Assembly: GCA_017542485.1 (NCBI GenBank)
Contig: JAFXXC010000077.1
Span: 1-64,000, forward strand
Reading direction: 5' to 3'
Length of the DNA: 64,000 nt
Source of the DNA: Acholeplasmatales bacterium
GTDB taxonomy: Bacteria > Bacillota_I > Bacilli_A > Acholeplasmatales > Anaeroplasmataceae
The first letter of the stretch is position 1; the number at the start of each line of letters is the position of its first letter. The position numbers and the translations under genes were made by a program. Shown here one piece after another: positions 8,211 through 17,220 of the stretch. A model generated the notes under the pieces. The model searched no databases, was not told the origin of the DNA, and saw nothing but the letters and a program-made list of their open reading frames with translations.

Positions 8211-10031
8211 ATGAAGACAAAAAAGATTTTGTTAGGCTCAGCAATGGCTGTTGCTGCAGTCGCCACTTTAGCTTCATGTGGAGGCAATAGTGGTCTTAGT
8301 GTATGCTTGGCTTCAACACCTGATCATGTTGACCCAGCATTAAACAGCGCAGTAGATGGTGCATCTTATGCAGTACATCTATTTGGTGGTTTAGTTAGAT
8401 ATGTTCCTGCTAAGGACGGTAAGAGCGTTGAATTAGCAGCAGATTTAGCTAAAGAATTACCTAAAGCAGTTAAGGAAGGTAATAAGGTATCTTATACTTT
8501 CACATTAAGAGATGGTGTAAAGTTTAGTGATGGTACAGAAATCGAACCATCTGATTTCGTTAAGTCATGGAACCGTGCTGCATCATATACACCTGAAGAT
8601 GCAACTGCTGAAGGTGCATTAGACGCAGATTATAACTATATGTTTGAAGTAATCGATGGTTATGATTCATTAAATGATAAGCAAGAAGCTGGAACATTAA
8701 AGGCTTCTGATTATCAAAATTTCTTAAATTTAACTGCAGATGATGATAAGAATACATTAAAGGTTGTATTACCTGTTGATGTTCCTTATTTCTATGAATT
8801 ATGCGCATTCCCTGCATATATGGTATTAAAGGATGCTGACAAGCTTCCAGCTGATGGTTCTTGGGCTAAGGATCCATCTAAGTTTGTAGCATCTGGTGCA
8901 TATACATTAAAGTCATATGAAAAAGATGTTAAGATGACTATTGAAAAGAACTCAACATATTGGGATGCTGCTAATGTAACAACTGATAAGATTAATTTCG
9001 TATTTAGTGATGATTCATCAGCAATGCTTGCTCAATATAACGCTGGAGAATTACAATTAATCGATGATCTTGATGCTGAAACAGTTGCTGCAAAGCAAAA
9101 TGCTAAAGATTATCATGTAATTGGTCAATTAGGTACTTATTATATTTCTTGGAATGTAAATGGAGATACATTCAAGAATACTTCAATTGCAAATAACGAA
9201 GCTGCTAAGGCAGAAGTTAGAAATGCTATTTCTTTATTAATCGATAGAAAGACTATCGTTACAAATGTAACTAAGATGGGTCAAACACCTTCAACTGGTT
9301 TCGTTGGTGCTGGTTTAACTGATCCAGCTGGTGGTGAATTCGTTGATCACAATGGTGTAAATGGCGATGGTAAGGGTTATTGTGGTGATGCTAATAATTA
9401 TGCAGCAAATAAGGCAGCAGCTATTACAACATTAAAGAAGTATTTCACATATGATGAATCAACAAAGAAGTTCACTAACTTCCCATCAATCAATTATTTA
9501 TACAATACTAACTCAGGACATCAAGCTGTTGCAGAAGCAGTTCAAGCACAATTCAAGGAATTAGGTATTACTGTTAATGCTACTAACCAAGACTGGGCAC
9601 AATTCTTACAAACAAGAAAGAAAGGTGACTATTCAGTAGCTAGAAATGGTTGGTTAGCTGACTATAATGACCCAATTTCATTCTTAGACTTATGGACAAC
9701 TGGTTCTGGTAATAATGATTGTCAATTAGGTAAGGGTGCTCATGCAACTGTTACTGGTTATGAAATTGATTTAACTGGTATTGGTTCTTATGGTAAATTA
9801 ACTGGTACTTGGTCAGATACTTATGATGTTGTAATTGCAGCTATTAAGTCTGAAACAAATACAGCTAATCGTTATAAATTAATGCACAAGGCTGAAACAT
9901 TATTAATGTCTACAGGTTGTATCAACCCAATTTACAACTATGTTGATAACTGGCTACAAGCAGAAAAGTTAACTAACGTTTATGCTTCTCCACTTGGATT
10001 CAAGTATTTCACTTGGGCTAAGCAAGCTTAA
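8211..10031 (+). CDS. oppA: Oligopeptide-binding lipoprotein OppA
   Basis: 606-residue SBP family 5 (OppA/DppA-type) solute-binding lipoprotein that captures peptides outside the membrane and delivers them to OppBC. The signal peptide MKTKKILLGSAMAVAAVATL leads to lipobox LASC with the lipidated Cys at residue 23. Family landmarks include LASTPDHVDPALN, the LRDGVKFSDGTEIEPSDFVKSW region (about residues 104-126), YNTNSGHQAVAEAVQAQF and the C-terminal NPIYNYVDNWL. ATG 8211 follows AAGGAGG at about 10 bases. Codon use is enriched in AAG, TTC and AAC relative to its neighbours, as in highly expressed genes. Last gene of the operon, followed by a terminator. Confidence 0.95.
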   Translation: MKTKKILLGSAMAVAAVATLASCGGNSGLSVCLASTPDHVDPALNSAVDGASYAVHLFGGLVRYVPAKDGKSVELAADLAKELPKAVKEGNKVSYTFTLRDGVKFSDGTEIEPSDFVKSWNRAASYTPEDATAEGALDADYNYMFEVIDGYDSLNDKQEAGTLKASDYQNFLNLTADDDKNTLKVVLPVDVPYFYELCAFPAYMVLKDADKLPADGSWAKDPSKFVASGAYTLKSYEKDVKMTIEKNSTYWDAANVTTDKINFVFSDDSSAMLAQYNAGELQLIDDLDAETVAAKQNAKDYHVIGQLGTYYISWNVNGDTFKNTSIANNEAAKAEVRNAISLLIDRKTIVTNVTKMGQTPSTGFVGAGLTDPAGGEFVDHNGVNGDGKGYCGDANNYAANKAAAITTLKKYFTYDESTKKFTNFPSINYLYNTNSGHQAVAEAVQAQFKELGITVNATNQDWAQFLQTRKKGDYSVARNGWLADYNDPISFLDLWTTGSGNNDCQLGKGAHATVTGYEIDLTGIGSYGKLTGTWSDTYDVVIAAIKSETNTANRYKLMHKAETLLMSTGCINPIYNYVDNWLQAEKLTNVYASPLGFKYFTWAKQA

Positions 10032-10046
10032 TTAAACAATAAGATT

Positions 10047-10080
10047 AAATGGTGCTAGAAATAGTACCATTTTTCTTTCT
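10047..10080 (+). terminator. Terminator of the opp operon
   Basis: 11-bp stem AAATGGTGCTA (10047-10057) with TAGTACCATTT (10062-10072), one G-U pair, GAAA tetraloop, then a T-rich tract. Confidence 0.9.
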
Positions 10081-10104
10081 GGTATTGTGTTTTTCAAAAA
10101 AATA

Positions 10105-10133
10105 TTGATTTTATATTAATAATATAATATAAT
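10105..10133 (+). promoter_or_regulatory. Sigma-A promoter of the rimP-nusA-infB operon
   Basis: TTGATT (10105-10110), 17-bp spacer, TATAAT (10128-10133). Start near 10140 gives a leader of about 53 nt that contains a strong hairpin. Confidence 0.8.
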
Positions 10134-10147
10134 GACTTTGGTGTTAG

Positions 10148-10176
10148 AAGAGAGGTTAAAGCCTCTCTTATTTATT
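10148..10176 (+). promoter_or_regulatory. Leader hairpin upstream of rimP
   Basis: Perfect 8-bp stem AAGAGAGG (10148-10155) with CCTCTCTT (10162-10169), loop TTAAAG, followed by the interrupted T-tract ATTTATTTG. It lies between promoter and ribosome site (GGAGGG), so it can act as a weak attenuator. Feedback on transcription by NusA, encoded downstream, is possible but is inference. Confidence 0.5.
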
Positions 10177-10192
10177 TGATTGGAGGGATTTA

Positions 10193-10639
10193 ATGGATAT
10201 TAATATATGTAAAAAAATATTAGAACCATTTTTAGAGGAACACGATTTGATATTTTATAATGTTGAATTAGTTAAAGAGTATGGATCATTAATATTAAGA
10301 GTAATACTTGATAAAAAAGATGGTTTGGATATTGAATTATTAGCAAAGGCTAATGAATATCTTTCTAATGAAATAGATAAATATGATCAAGATATGCCTG
10401 AATACATGCTTGAAGTTTCATCTCGTGGTGCTGAAAGAACTATTGATAACGAAGATGAAATGAATGAGGCAGTTAACAAGTATATTCATGTTGAAATCGA
10501 AAATATGGTATATGAAGGTGTATTAGTTGAAAATAATATTGATAATATAATTGTAAATATCAATATTAAAGGTAGATTTAAAAAGATTCCAATAAAAAAA
10601 GAAGAAATTAAGCTAATAAGATTAGCAGTGAAAATTTAG
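10193..10639 (+). CDS. rimP: Ribosome maturation factor RimP
   Basis: 148 residues, a normal RimP length. The protein assists 30S subunit assembly in the cytoplasm. The N-terminal domain carries the pattern LRVILDKKDGLDIELLAKANEYLS, and the YMLEVSSRGAERTI segment (about residues 78-92) matches the conserved LEVSSPG..RPL region. A small SH3-like C-terminal domain ends IPIKKEEIKLIRLAVKI. ATG 10193 follows GGAGGG at 7 bases. First gene of the translation/transcription operon in the standard Firmicute order. Confidence 0.94.
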   Translation: MDINICKKILEPFLEEHDLIFYNVELVKEYGSLILRVILDKKDGLDIELLAKANEYLSNEIDKYDQDMPEYMLEVSSRGAERTIDNEDEMNEAVNKYIHVEIENMVYEGVLVENNIDNIIVNINIKGRFKKIPIKKEEIKLIRLAVKI

Positions 10640-10654
10640 GAGGACTATTTTAAA

Positions 10655-11731
10655 ATGATTAATAAGGAATTTTTTAAAAATGCAGAAGAGGTTGCTGAAT
10701 CAAGAGGCATTTCTGTACAAGATGTATATGATACTTTTGCTAAAGGATTAGTAAATTCATATAAGAAGATTTATGGAAATACTTCTTGTAGAGTTGTAAT
10801 TAATCCAGATAAATGTGAGATTTTATTATATGGTGTTCATAAGGTTGTTAGTGAATATAGTGAAGTATATAATCCTGAAGAGCCAGAAGAAATGTTACTT
10901 GAGGATGCTAAGAAAATTAAAGCAAGCTACAAGGTTGGAGACATTGTAGAACAACAAATTAACATTAAAGAATTCAATAGAACTGCAATTGGCGCTGCTA
11001 AGAGTGTATATACACAAGGTGTTAGAACACGTCAAAGAGAAATTGCTTATGAGCATTTCAAAGGCTTAGAAGGTGAAATGGTAGTAGCTGAAGTAACTAA
11101 TATTACTGATAAATACATTTCATTAGATTTAGGTATGAATGTTACAACAATATTACCTATAACTGAATTATTACCAAACGATAGATTATCAATTGGTGAT
11201 AATGTTAGAGTTTATATTAAGAGAGTAGAGCAAACTAGCAAGGATCCTAAGGTTTCTGTATCAAGAACTGATAGAGCATTAGTAACAAGATTAATGGAAA
11301 CATATATTCCTGAAATTAAGAGCGGTGTTATTGAAATTAAGGGTATTGCTCGTGATCCTGGCGATAGAAGTAAAATTGCATTATTATCTAATGATTCACA
11401 TGTAGATGCAATTGGTTCATGTGTTGGTGAAGGTGGAGCTCGTATTAGAGAAATTGTTAATGCTTTAGGCGGCGAAAAGGTTGATTTATATGAGTGGAGT
11501 GATGATCCAGAACAATTAGTTACAAATGCGTTACAACCTGCAAGTGTTACACAAGTAATTGAAATTGATGAAAAGAATAAGACATCAAGAGTTGTAGTAC
11601 CTGATGAGCAATTATCACTTGCTATTGGAAAGAGTGGTCAAAACGTTAGATTAGCTGTACAATCATGCGGTTGGAAGATAGATATTATGCCAACTAGTGA
11701 AGCATATCAAAAAGGATTGATTTTAAAGTGA
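10655..11731 (+). CDS. nusA: Transcription termination/antitermination factor NusA
   Basis: 358 residues, the short Gram-positive form without C-terminal acidic repeats. Domains in order: N-terminal RNA polymerase-binding domain (1-~125), S1 domain (EGEMVVAEVTNITDKYISLD, about 135-200), then two KH domains containing IALLSNDSHVDAIGSCVGEGGARI and LSLAIGKSGQNVRLA. It modulates pausing and termination. The stop TGA at 11729-11731 overlaps the GTG start of ylxR by 4 bases, which implies translational coupling. This TGA also shows that the standard code is in use. Confidence 0.96.
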   Translation: MINKEFFKNAEEVAESRGISVQDVYDTFAKGLVNSYKKIYGNTSCRVVINPDKCEILLYGVHKVVSEYSEVYNPEEPEEMLLEDAKKIKASYKVGDIVEQQINIKEFNRTAIGAAKSVYTQGVRTRQREIAYEHFKGLEGEMVVAEVTNITDKYISLDLGMNVTTILPITELLPNDRLSIGDNVRVYIKRVEQTSKDPKVSVSRTDRALVTRLMETYIPEIKSGVIEIKGIARDPGDRSKIALLSNDSHVDAIGSCVGEGGARIREIVNALGGEKVDLYEWSDDPEQLVTNALQPASVTQVIEIDEKNKTSRVVVPDEQLSLAIGKSGQNVRLAVQSCGWKIDIMPTSEAYQKGLILK

Positions 11732-11985
11732 GAGAAAAAAAACTAGTTCTAAGAACATGTGTATGTTCTAAAGAAGTATGTGAAAAAAAAGATTTGTTCC
11801 GTATTGTTAGGACACCTGAGGGCGATGTAGTTGTTGATACACGTGGTAAGGTTAATGGTAGAGGAGCATATTTAAAGAAAGATAAGGAAGTAATACTTAA
11901 AGCCCAAAAGACTAAAGTTTTGGATAAGAAGCTTGAAGTTGAAGTTCCTGAAAGTATTTATCAAGAATTAATTGGATTGTTATAA
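11728..11985 (+). CDS. ylxR: YlxR-family RNA-binding protein
   Basis: 85 residues starting at GTG 11728, overlapping nusA by 4 bases. The family core is clear: RTCVCSKEVCEKKDLFRIVRTP and then GRGAYL (about residue 51). Most YlxR proteins carry RxCxxCR..; here the second position is CSKEVC, a small departure. YlxR (RnpM) in Bacillus has been reported to modulate RNase P. Position between nusA and ylxQ/infB is the classical one. Confidence 0.9.
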   Translation: MREKKLVLRTCVCSKEVCEKKDLFRIVRTPEGDVVVDTRGKVNGRGAYLKKDKEVILKAQKTKVLDKKLEVEVPESIYQELIGLL

Positions 11986-11986
11986 T

Positions 11987-12274
11987 ATGGATAAAATATT
12001 AAATAATTTAGGTCTTTGTCAAAGAGCAAAAGGAGTTATTTCTGGTGAAGAAATGGTTGAAGAATACTTAAAGGCTAATAAAGTTTATTATATATTTTTG
12101 GCTAATGACGCATCTAAAAATACTCAAAAAAGAGTTTTTGATAAAGCTAAATATTACAATGTAGAAGTTGATAATTCATATTCGTCTGATGAAATATCAG
12201 CTGCCATTGGTAAAGTTGGAAGAATGGTGGTTGGAATCACGAATAGTGGATTTGTAAAAATTTTAAAGAAATAA
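11987..12274 (+). CDS. ylxQ: L7Ae-type ribosomal-protein-like YlxQ
   Basis: 95 residues of the L7Ae/L30e/Gadd45 fold that binds kink-turn RNA. Motifs: LGLCQRAKGVISGEEMV near the N-terminus, YYIFLANDASKNTQKR in the middle, AAIGKVGRMVVGITNSGF at the end. A frame opens at TTG 11972 inside ylxR, but ATG 11987, two bases after the ylxR stop, gives the standard N-terminus MDKILNNLGL. Ribosome site is weak, so coupling to ylxR is likely. Confidence 0.9.
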   Translation: MDKILNNLGLCQRAKGVISGEEMVEEYLKANKVYYIFLANDASKNTQKRVFDKAKYYNVEVDNSYSSDEISAAIGKVGRMVVGITNSGFVKILKK

Positions 12275-12283
12275 GGTGATTTT

Positions 12284-14107
12284 GTGGCTAACAAGACGAA
12301 AAATAAAAAAGAAACTAGAGCTTCAAATATTCCATCTAAAGGAAAAAATAATAACAAGGAAGAAAATAATGTTTTAATTTATAAAAACGATATGACTGTT
12401 GCTGATGTAGCTGCAGCAATGAATAAAACTAATGCTCAAATTGTTATGAAGCTTATGCAACTTGGAATAATGGCAAATCAAAATCAGGTTGTAGATAGAG
12501 AAACAATCGAACTTGTTGCTATGGATTTTGGCTATGAGTTAAAAGATGAAGTTATCACAGATGCAACAAGATTTGAAGAAATAGAAATAATAGATGAGGA
12601 AGCTGATTTAGCATCACGTCCTCCTGTTGTTACAATAATGGGTCATGTTGACCATGGTAAAACAACATTGCTTGATACAATTAGAAATTCAAGAGTAGTA
12701 AAGGGAGAAGCAGGTGGTATTACTCAACATATCGGTGCTTATCAAGTAAATAATAATGGATTCCCTATTACATTTATAGACACTCCAGGACATGCTGCAT
12801 TTACACAAATGAGGGCACGTGGAGCACAAATTACTGATATAGTTGTATTAGTTGTTGCTGCTGATGATGGTGTAATGCCTCAAACAGAGGAAGCAATTAC
12901 ACATGCAAAGGCTGCTGGTTGTCCAATTATTGTTGCTGTAAATAAAATGGATAAGCCAACTGCTAATCCAGATAGAGTAATGCAAGAATTAGCAAACTAT
13001 GATTTACTTGCTGAAGCATGGGGTGGAGATACAATCTTTGTTCCTATTTCAGCATTGAAAGGTACTGGTGTACCACAATTACTTGAAATGATTCAATTAG
13101 TTGCTGAAATGAAGGACTTAAAGGCAAATCCAAAGAGATTAGCTATGGGTACTGTTATTGAAGCACAGCTTGATAAGGGTAAAGGACCTGTTGCTACATT
13201 CTTAGTACAAAATGGTACATTAAAGGTAGGAGACTGTGTTGTTGTTGGTAATACTTGGGGTAAGGTTAGAACAATGGAAGATGATACTCATGCCAAATTT
13301 CAAGAAGCAACTCCATCTACAGCTGTTGCTGTAACTGGTTTAAGTGAAGTTCCTTTTGCTGGAGATAAATTTATGGTATTCTCTGATGAAAGAACTGCAA
13401 GAGAAATCGCTGAAGCTAGAAGCCTAAAGAGTAAGAATGAAAGCAATATGGTTAAGAAGGCAGCATCTTTAGATGATTTATTTAATAGTGCTGATAAATC
13501 TAAAGAATTAAATTTGATTATTAAGTGTGATGTTCAAGGATCAACTGAAGCATTAAAGGCATCTTTAGAGAAAATAAATGTTGAAGACCTTAAGGTAAAT
13601 ATTATTCGTGCATCTGTTGGCGCAATAACAGATACTGATGTTGTACTTGCAGAAGCTTCACATGCAATTATCATTGGATTTAATGTTAGACCTATGGCAC
13701 CTGTTAGAGCAATTGCAGAGTCAAAAGGTGTTGAAATTAGATTATACAATATCATTTACAAGGTAATAGAGGATATTGAGGCTGCACTAAAGGGTATGCT
13801 TGATCCTGTATTTGAAGAAGTTGTTACTGGTCAATGTGAGGTAAGAAGTTTATTTAAATTATCTAAGGTTGGTACAATTGCTGGATGTTATGTTACTGAT
13901 GGTGTTATTGAACGTAATTCATTAGTTAGAATATTAAGAAATGGTATAGTTGTATTTGAAGGAAAGATGGCATCTTTAAAGAGATTTAAGGATGATGTAA
14001 AAGAAGTAAAATACGGATTTGAATGTGGAATTACAATTGAAAACTATAATGATATTAAAGAAGGAGATATTATTGAGGCTTCAATTATGAAGGAGATTCC
14101 TAGATAA
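12284..14107 (+). CDS. infB: Translation initiation factor IF-2
   Basis: 607 residues, a short IF-2 with a reduced N-terminal region (about 110 residues before the G domain). GTPase motifs: GHVDHGKT (G1, about residues 121-128), DTPGHAAF (G3), NKMD (G4). Domains II, C1 and C2 follow, ending [18 protein letters not shown]. It delivers initiator tRNA to the 30S subunit and promotes 70S joining. GTG start at 12284 is preceded by AAGGTGAT. The stop shares one base with the rbfA start (TAATG). Confidence 0.97.
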   Translation: MANKTKNKKETRASNIPSKGKNNNKEENNVLIYKNDMTVADVAAAMNKTNAQIVMKLMQLGIMANQNQVVDRETIELVAMDFGYELKDEVITDATRFEEIEIIDEEADLASRPPVVTIMGHVDHGKTTLLDTIRNSRVVKGEAGGITQHIGAYQVNNNGFPITFIDTPGHAAFTQMRARGAQITDIVVLVVAADDGVMPQTEEAITHAKAAGCPIIVAVNKMDKPTANPDRVMQELANYDLLAEAWGGDTIFVPISALKGTGVPQLLEMIQLVAEMKDLKANPKRLAMGTVIEAQLDKGKGPVATFLVQNGTLKVGDCVVVGNTWGKVRTMEDDTHAKFQEATPSTAVAVTGLSEVPFAGDKFMVFSDERTAREIAEARSLKSKNESNMVKKAASLDDLFNSADKSKELNLIIKCDVQGSTEALKASLEKINVEDLKVNIIRASVGAITDTDVVLAEASHAIIIGFNVRPMAPVRAIAESKGVEIRLYNIIYKVIEDIEAALKGMLDPVFEEVVTGQCEVRSLFKLSKVGTIAGCYVTDGVIERNSLVRILRNGIVVFEGKMASLKRFKDDVKEVKYGFECGITIENYNDIKEGDIIEASIMKEIPR

Positions 14108-14454
14108 TGGGATTATCTTTAGAAAGATTAGAATCATTATCACTTCGTGAATTATCATTATTATTTAGACGTGACCCTAAAGGAAATGGTTTATCAAATG
14201 TTAGTGTAACTGAAGTTAGAATAACAAGAGATTTATCTTTTATGACCATTTTCTATTCCTTCTATCAGGGTACTGAAGAATATTATCAAAATTTGTTAGA
14301 AACAAATAAGGTATATATTCGTTTTGAATTAGCAAAAAAAATTAAAGCAAGAAAAATGCCTGATTTAATTTTTAAGCGTGATACGTCTTTAGATTATGGT
14401 AATCATATTGAAGATTTATTATCTGAAATACATAAAAAGGAAGAGAATAAGTAA
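14107..14454 (+). CDS. rbfA: Ribosome-binding factor A
   Basis: 115 residues. It binds the 30S subunit during late assembly and cold adaptation. The family pattern is visible: LERLESLSLRELSLLFRRDP at the start, VSVTEVRITRDLSFMTIFYSF in the middle, IRFELAKKIKARKMPDLIFKRD near the end. ATG 14107 overlaps the infB stop by one base. Confidence 0.92.
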   Translation: MGLSLERLESLSLRELSLLFRRDPKGNGLSNVSVTEVRITRDLSFMTIFYSFYQGTEEYYQNLLETNKVYIRFELAKKIKARKMPDLIFKRDTSLDYGNHIEDLLSEIHKKEENK

Positions 14455-14455
14455 T

Positions 14456-15274
14456 ATGAGTGATGAAAAAAATATCGATGAGGCAGTAGAAAAAAGATTT
14501 GGACATAAAAATGATATGTTTGAAACTAATTCAAAAAATAAAATAAAGCATATCATTGGTGTGGCATCAGGTAAGGGTGGAGTAGGTAAATCTATGGTAA
14601 CATCTTTACTTGCTATATCACTTGCTAAAAGTGGATATAAGGTTGGTATTTTAGATGCTGATATTACTGGTCCATCTATTCCTAAAGGCTTTGGAGTTCC
14701 GGCTTTTGTTGATGGTACTGATGAATTAATGTATCCACAAATATCAAAATTAGGCATTAAAATAATGTCTATTAACTTATTATTTGAAGATCCTACACTT
14801 CCAGTTTTATGGCGTGGTCCTATGATTGGTAGTGCTTTAAAACAATTTTATTGTGATGTTTTATGGGATGAATTAGATTTCTTATTAATAGATATGCCTC
14901 CAGGAACAGGAGATGTTCCTATGACAATTTATCAGTCTTTACCTATTGACGGTGTTGTTATTGTATCAACTCCTCAAGATTTAGTTAAGATGATTGTTGG
15001 TAAAGCCGTAAATATGTGTAAACAAATGAATGTTAATATACTAGGCTTGGTTGAAAATATGAGTTATATGGAATGTCCTTGTTGTGGTGAGATATTATAT
15101 CCATTTGGCGAATCAAAGCTTGATGAAATCGCTGATTTTTATAATATTGTACCATTAGGCTCATTACCTATTAATCCTGATAGTAATAAATATGTTGATA
15201 ATGGTACTGTTGAGGATTTAGATGTTTCAAGACTTAGTGAAATAATAGAAAAGCTTTTAGCTATGTTAGATTAA
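14456..15274 (+). CDS. mrp: Mrp/NBP35-family P-loop ATPase (Fe-S carrier)
   Basis: 272 residues from ATG 14456; a longer frame from 14396 would run inside rbfA and lacks a ribosome site, whereas AAGGAAGAG precedes 14456. The deviant Walker A GKGGVGKS (about residue 41) and the LDADITGPSIPKGFG and LLIDMPPGTGD motifs define the Mrp/ApbC group, which carries Fe-S clusters to apo-proteins. The conserved CPCC pair for cluster binding is at about residue 205 (MECPCCGE). The N-terminal DUF59 domain found in many Mrp proteins is absent. Confidence 0.9.
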   Translation: MSDEKNIDEAVEKRFGHKNDMFETNSKNKIKHIIGVASGKGGVGKSMVTSLLAISLAKSGYKVGILDADITGPSIPKGFGVPAFVDGTDELMYPQISKLGIKIMSINLLFEDPTLPVLWRGPMIGSALKQFYCDVLWDELDFLLIDMPPGTGDVPMTIYQSLPIDGVVIVSTPQDLVKMIVGKAVNMCKQMNVNILGLVENMSYMECPCCGEILYPFGESKLDEIADFYNIVPLGSLPINPDSNKYVDNGTVEDLDVSRLSEIIEKLLAMLD

Positions 15275-15285
15275 GGGTGTAATAT

Positions 15286-16971
15286 ATGAATAGTAAGGAT
15301 TTGGCAAATTTAATATTTCCTAATATCAATTTAACTATAGATGATTTAGAAAAAAGATATCCAAAAAGAGATTTACCTGAAGGTGCTATGGTTACTAGAT
15401 TTGCGCCATCACCAACAGGCTTTTTGCATACTGGTAGTTTATTTACATCATTAATATCTGCTAGATTTGCTAAGCAATCAGATGGAGTTTTCTATATTAG
15501 ACTTGAGGATACTGATACTAAAAGAGAAATTGAAGGTTCTGGTGAATCTTTAATAAAACAATTAGCTGTATTTGATGTTATTCCTGATGAGGGATATTTA
15601 TCAGATAGTGAAGAAAAAGGTAATTATGGTCCATATAAGCAGTCTATGCGTAGTGAAATCTATAATACAGTTATTAAACATTTAATTGAGATAGGTAGAG
15701 CTTATCCATGCTTTGCATCTCAAGAAGAATTAGCTGAATTAAGAAAGAAACAAGAAGCTTTAAAAGAAATACCTGGATATTATGGCAAATATGCTATTTA
15801 TAGAGATTTGCCTATTGATGAAGCAATTAAAAGAATTAATAATGGTGATCCATATATTATTAGATTTAAATCAATGGGAGACCATAATAATAAAATATCA
15901 TTCCATGATGAAATAAGAGGAGATTTAGAATTAACTCAAAATGATCAGGATATTGTTATTCTAAAATCTGATGGCCTACCTACATATCATTTTGCGCATC
16001 TATGTGATGATCATTTTATGCATACAACTGTAGTAACAAGAGGAGAAGAATGGTTACCTAGTTTACCTATTCACCTTGAATTATTCGATACACTAGGATT
16101 TGAACGTCCTAAGTATGCACATTTTCCTGTAATTATGAAAGTTGAAGATGGTAATAGAAGAAAGCTTTCAAAAAGAAAAGATGCTGAAGCAGCATGTTCA
16201 TACTTCTTAGAAAAAGGTTATCCTAAATATGGATTTATTGAATATTTATTGACTATAGCCAATTCTAATTATGAAGGATGGAGAAATGTTAATTTAGATA
16301 AGTCACCATATGATTTTAAATTGACATTTGATAAGATGTCACTAGATGGTGCTTTATTTGATATAGAAAAGGTAGAATCTATTTCTAAAGAAAGAATGGC
16401 TTATCGTAAAGCATCAGAATTAGAATTAGAAGTTGAAACGTGGGCAAAAGAATATAATAAAGAATTCTACGATAAAATTATTAATAATAGAGAATTTATT
16501 ACTAATATTTTAAATATTGAAAGAGAAAAAGATAATCCAAGAAAGGATTATGCAAAATATTCTGATATTTATCCTATTATTTCATTCTTCTATAATGATA
16601 TTTATGATTCAATTGATAAAAATACTTTAGATTGGACAGTAATGAAATCTAAAGGAGAATTTAAAGAAGTAGATAAAAAGGTTATAAAAAATCTACTTAC
16701 TGAGTATTTAGATACATATAATGTAGAAGTTGATGAAGATACTTGGTTCAATAATTTAAAGGATTTATCAGCTAAATATTTATTTACATCTGATCGTAAG
16801 GCATATAAAGCAAATCCTAATGATTTTAATGGTCAAGTTGGTGACGCAGCTGGTTTTATAAGACTATGTCTTGCCGGAAGAAAAAACACACCTAATATTT
16901 ATTATGTTCAAAAGATATTAGGTAAAAATGAAGTAGTAAGAAGAATTAATTCTATAATAGAAAAATTTTAA
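15286..16971 (+). CDS. gltX: Glutamyl-tRNA synthetase
   Basis: 561 residues, longer than the common ~480-residue GltX. The class I signature is FAPSPTGFLHTGSL (HIGH equivalent HTGS at residues 48-51) and the second signature is KLSKR at about residue 293. A 35-residue extension precedes the catalytic core and the C-terminal anticodon-binding region is enlarged. The enzyme charges tRNA-Glu, and if it is nondiscriminating also tRNA-Gln; the window cannot decide. A tRNA-Glu gene lies 63 bases downstream. Confidence 0.95.
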   Translation: MNSKDLANLIFPNINLTIDDLEKRYPKRDLPEGAMVTRFAPSPTGFLHTGSLFTSLISARFAKQSDGVFYIRLEDTDTKREIEGSGESLIKQLAVFDVIPDEGYLSDSEEKGNYGPYKQSMRSEIYNTVIKHLIEIGRAYPCFASQEELAELRKKQEALKEIPGYYGKYAIYRDLPIDEAIKRINNGDPYIIRFKSMGDHNNKISFHDEIRGDLELTQNDQDIVILKSDGLPTYHFAHLCDDHFMHTTVVTRGEEWLPSLPIHLELFDTLGFERPKYAHFPVIMKVEDGNRRKLSKRKDAEAACSYFLEKGYPKYGFIEYLLTIANSNYEGWRNVNLDKSPYDFKLTFDKMSLDGALFDIEKVESISKERMAYRKASELELEVETWAKEYNKEFYDKIINNREFITNILNIEREKDNPRKDYAKYSDIYPIISFFYNDIYDSIDKNTLDWTVMKSKGEFKEVDKKVIKNLLTEYLDTYNVEVDEDTWFNNLKDLSAKYLFTSDRKAYKANPNDFNGQVGDAAGFIRLCLAGRKNTPNIYYVQKILGKNEVVRRINSIIEKF

Positions 16972-16972
16972 C

Positions 16973-17000
16973 TTGCAAAATTAATAAATTATGGTATCAT
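16973..17000 (+). promoter_or_regulatory. Promoter of tRNA-Glu
   Basis: TTGCAA (16973-16978), 16-bp spacer, extended -10 TGGTATCAT (-10 hexamer 16995-17000). It begins immediately after the gltX stop. Confidence 0.6.
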
Positions 17001-17001
17001 A

Positions 17002-17028
17002 ATATGTGCGCGGATATAGCGCACATAT
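17002..17028 (+). other. Hairpin between promoter and tRNA-Glu
   Basis: Perfect 10-bp stem ATATGTGCGC (17002-17011) with GCGCACATAT (17019-17028), loop GGATATA, ending 6 bases before the mature tRNA 5' end. There is no T-run. It may end the gltX message or sit in the tRNA 5' leader as a processing or stability element. Confidence 0.6.
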
Positions 17029-17034
17029 AGCCTT

Positions 17035-17110
17035 GGCCTGTTGGTGAAACGGTTAACACATCGCCCTCTCAAGGCGACATTCATGGGTTCGAATCCCATA
17101 CAGGTCACCA
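17035..17110 (+). tRNA. tRNA-Glu (anticodon CTC)
   Basis: 76 nt with encoded CCA. The acceptor GGCCTGT pairs with ACAGGTC (one G-U). The anticodon stem TCGCC/GGCGA encloses loop CTCTCAA, giving anticodon CTC. The T arm ATGGG-TTCGAAT-CCCAT is perfect. The sequence is close to Bacillus-type tRNA-Glu. CTC reads only GAG, so a separate TTC isoacceptor must exist elsewhere. Confidence 0.95.
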
Positions 17111-17123
17111 GTATAAATAATTC

Positions 17124-17156
17124 AAGTCTTAGAGGAATCTAAGGCTTTTATTTTTA
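17124..17156 (+). terminator. Terminator after tRNA-Glu
   Basis: 10-bp stem AAGTCTTAGA/TCTAAGGCTT with one G-U pair, GGAA loop, followed by TTATTTTTAT. Confidence 0.88.
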
Positions 17157-17168
17157 TACATCCATTTG

Positions 17169-17203
17169 TTGATTTCCTCCAATAACTACTGTATAATAGT
17201 AGT
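17169..17203 (+). promoter_or_regulatory. abiE promoter with overlapping inverted repeat
   Basis: TTGATT (17169-17174), 17-bp spacer, TATAAT (17192-17197). The -10 lies in the middle of an inverted repeat ACTACT (17185-17190) / AGTAGT (17198-17203). AbiEi antitoxins studied in streptococci repress their own operon by binding inverted repeats at the promoter, so this is the expected operator. The assignment here is inference from position. Confidence 0.7.
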
Positions 17204-17220
17204 AACAGGAGGAAATTTAT

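Noticed and set aside
14396-14455. Longer start for mrp inside rbfA
   Set aside because: No ribosome site and no family similarity; the start at 14456 is preceded by AAGGAAGAG.
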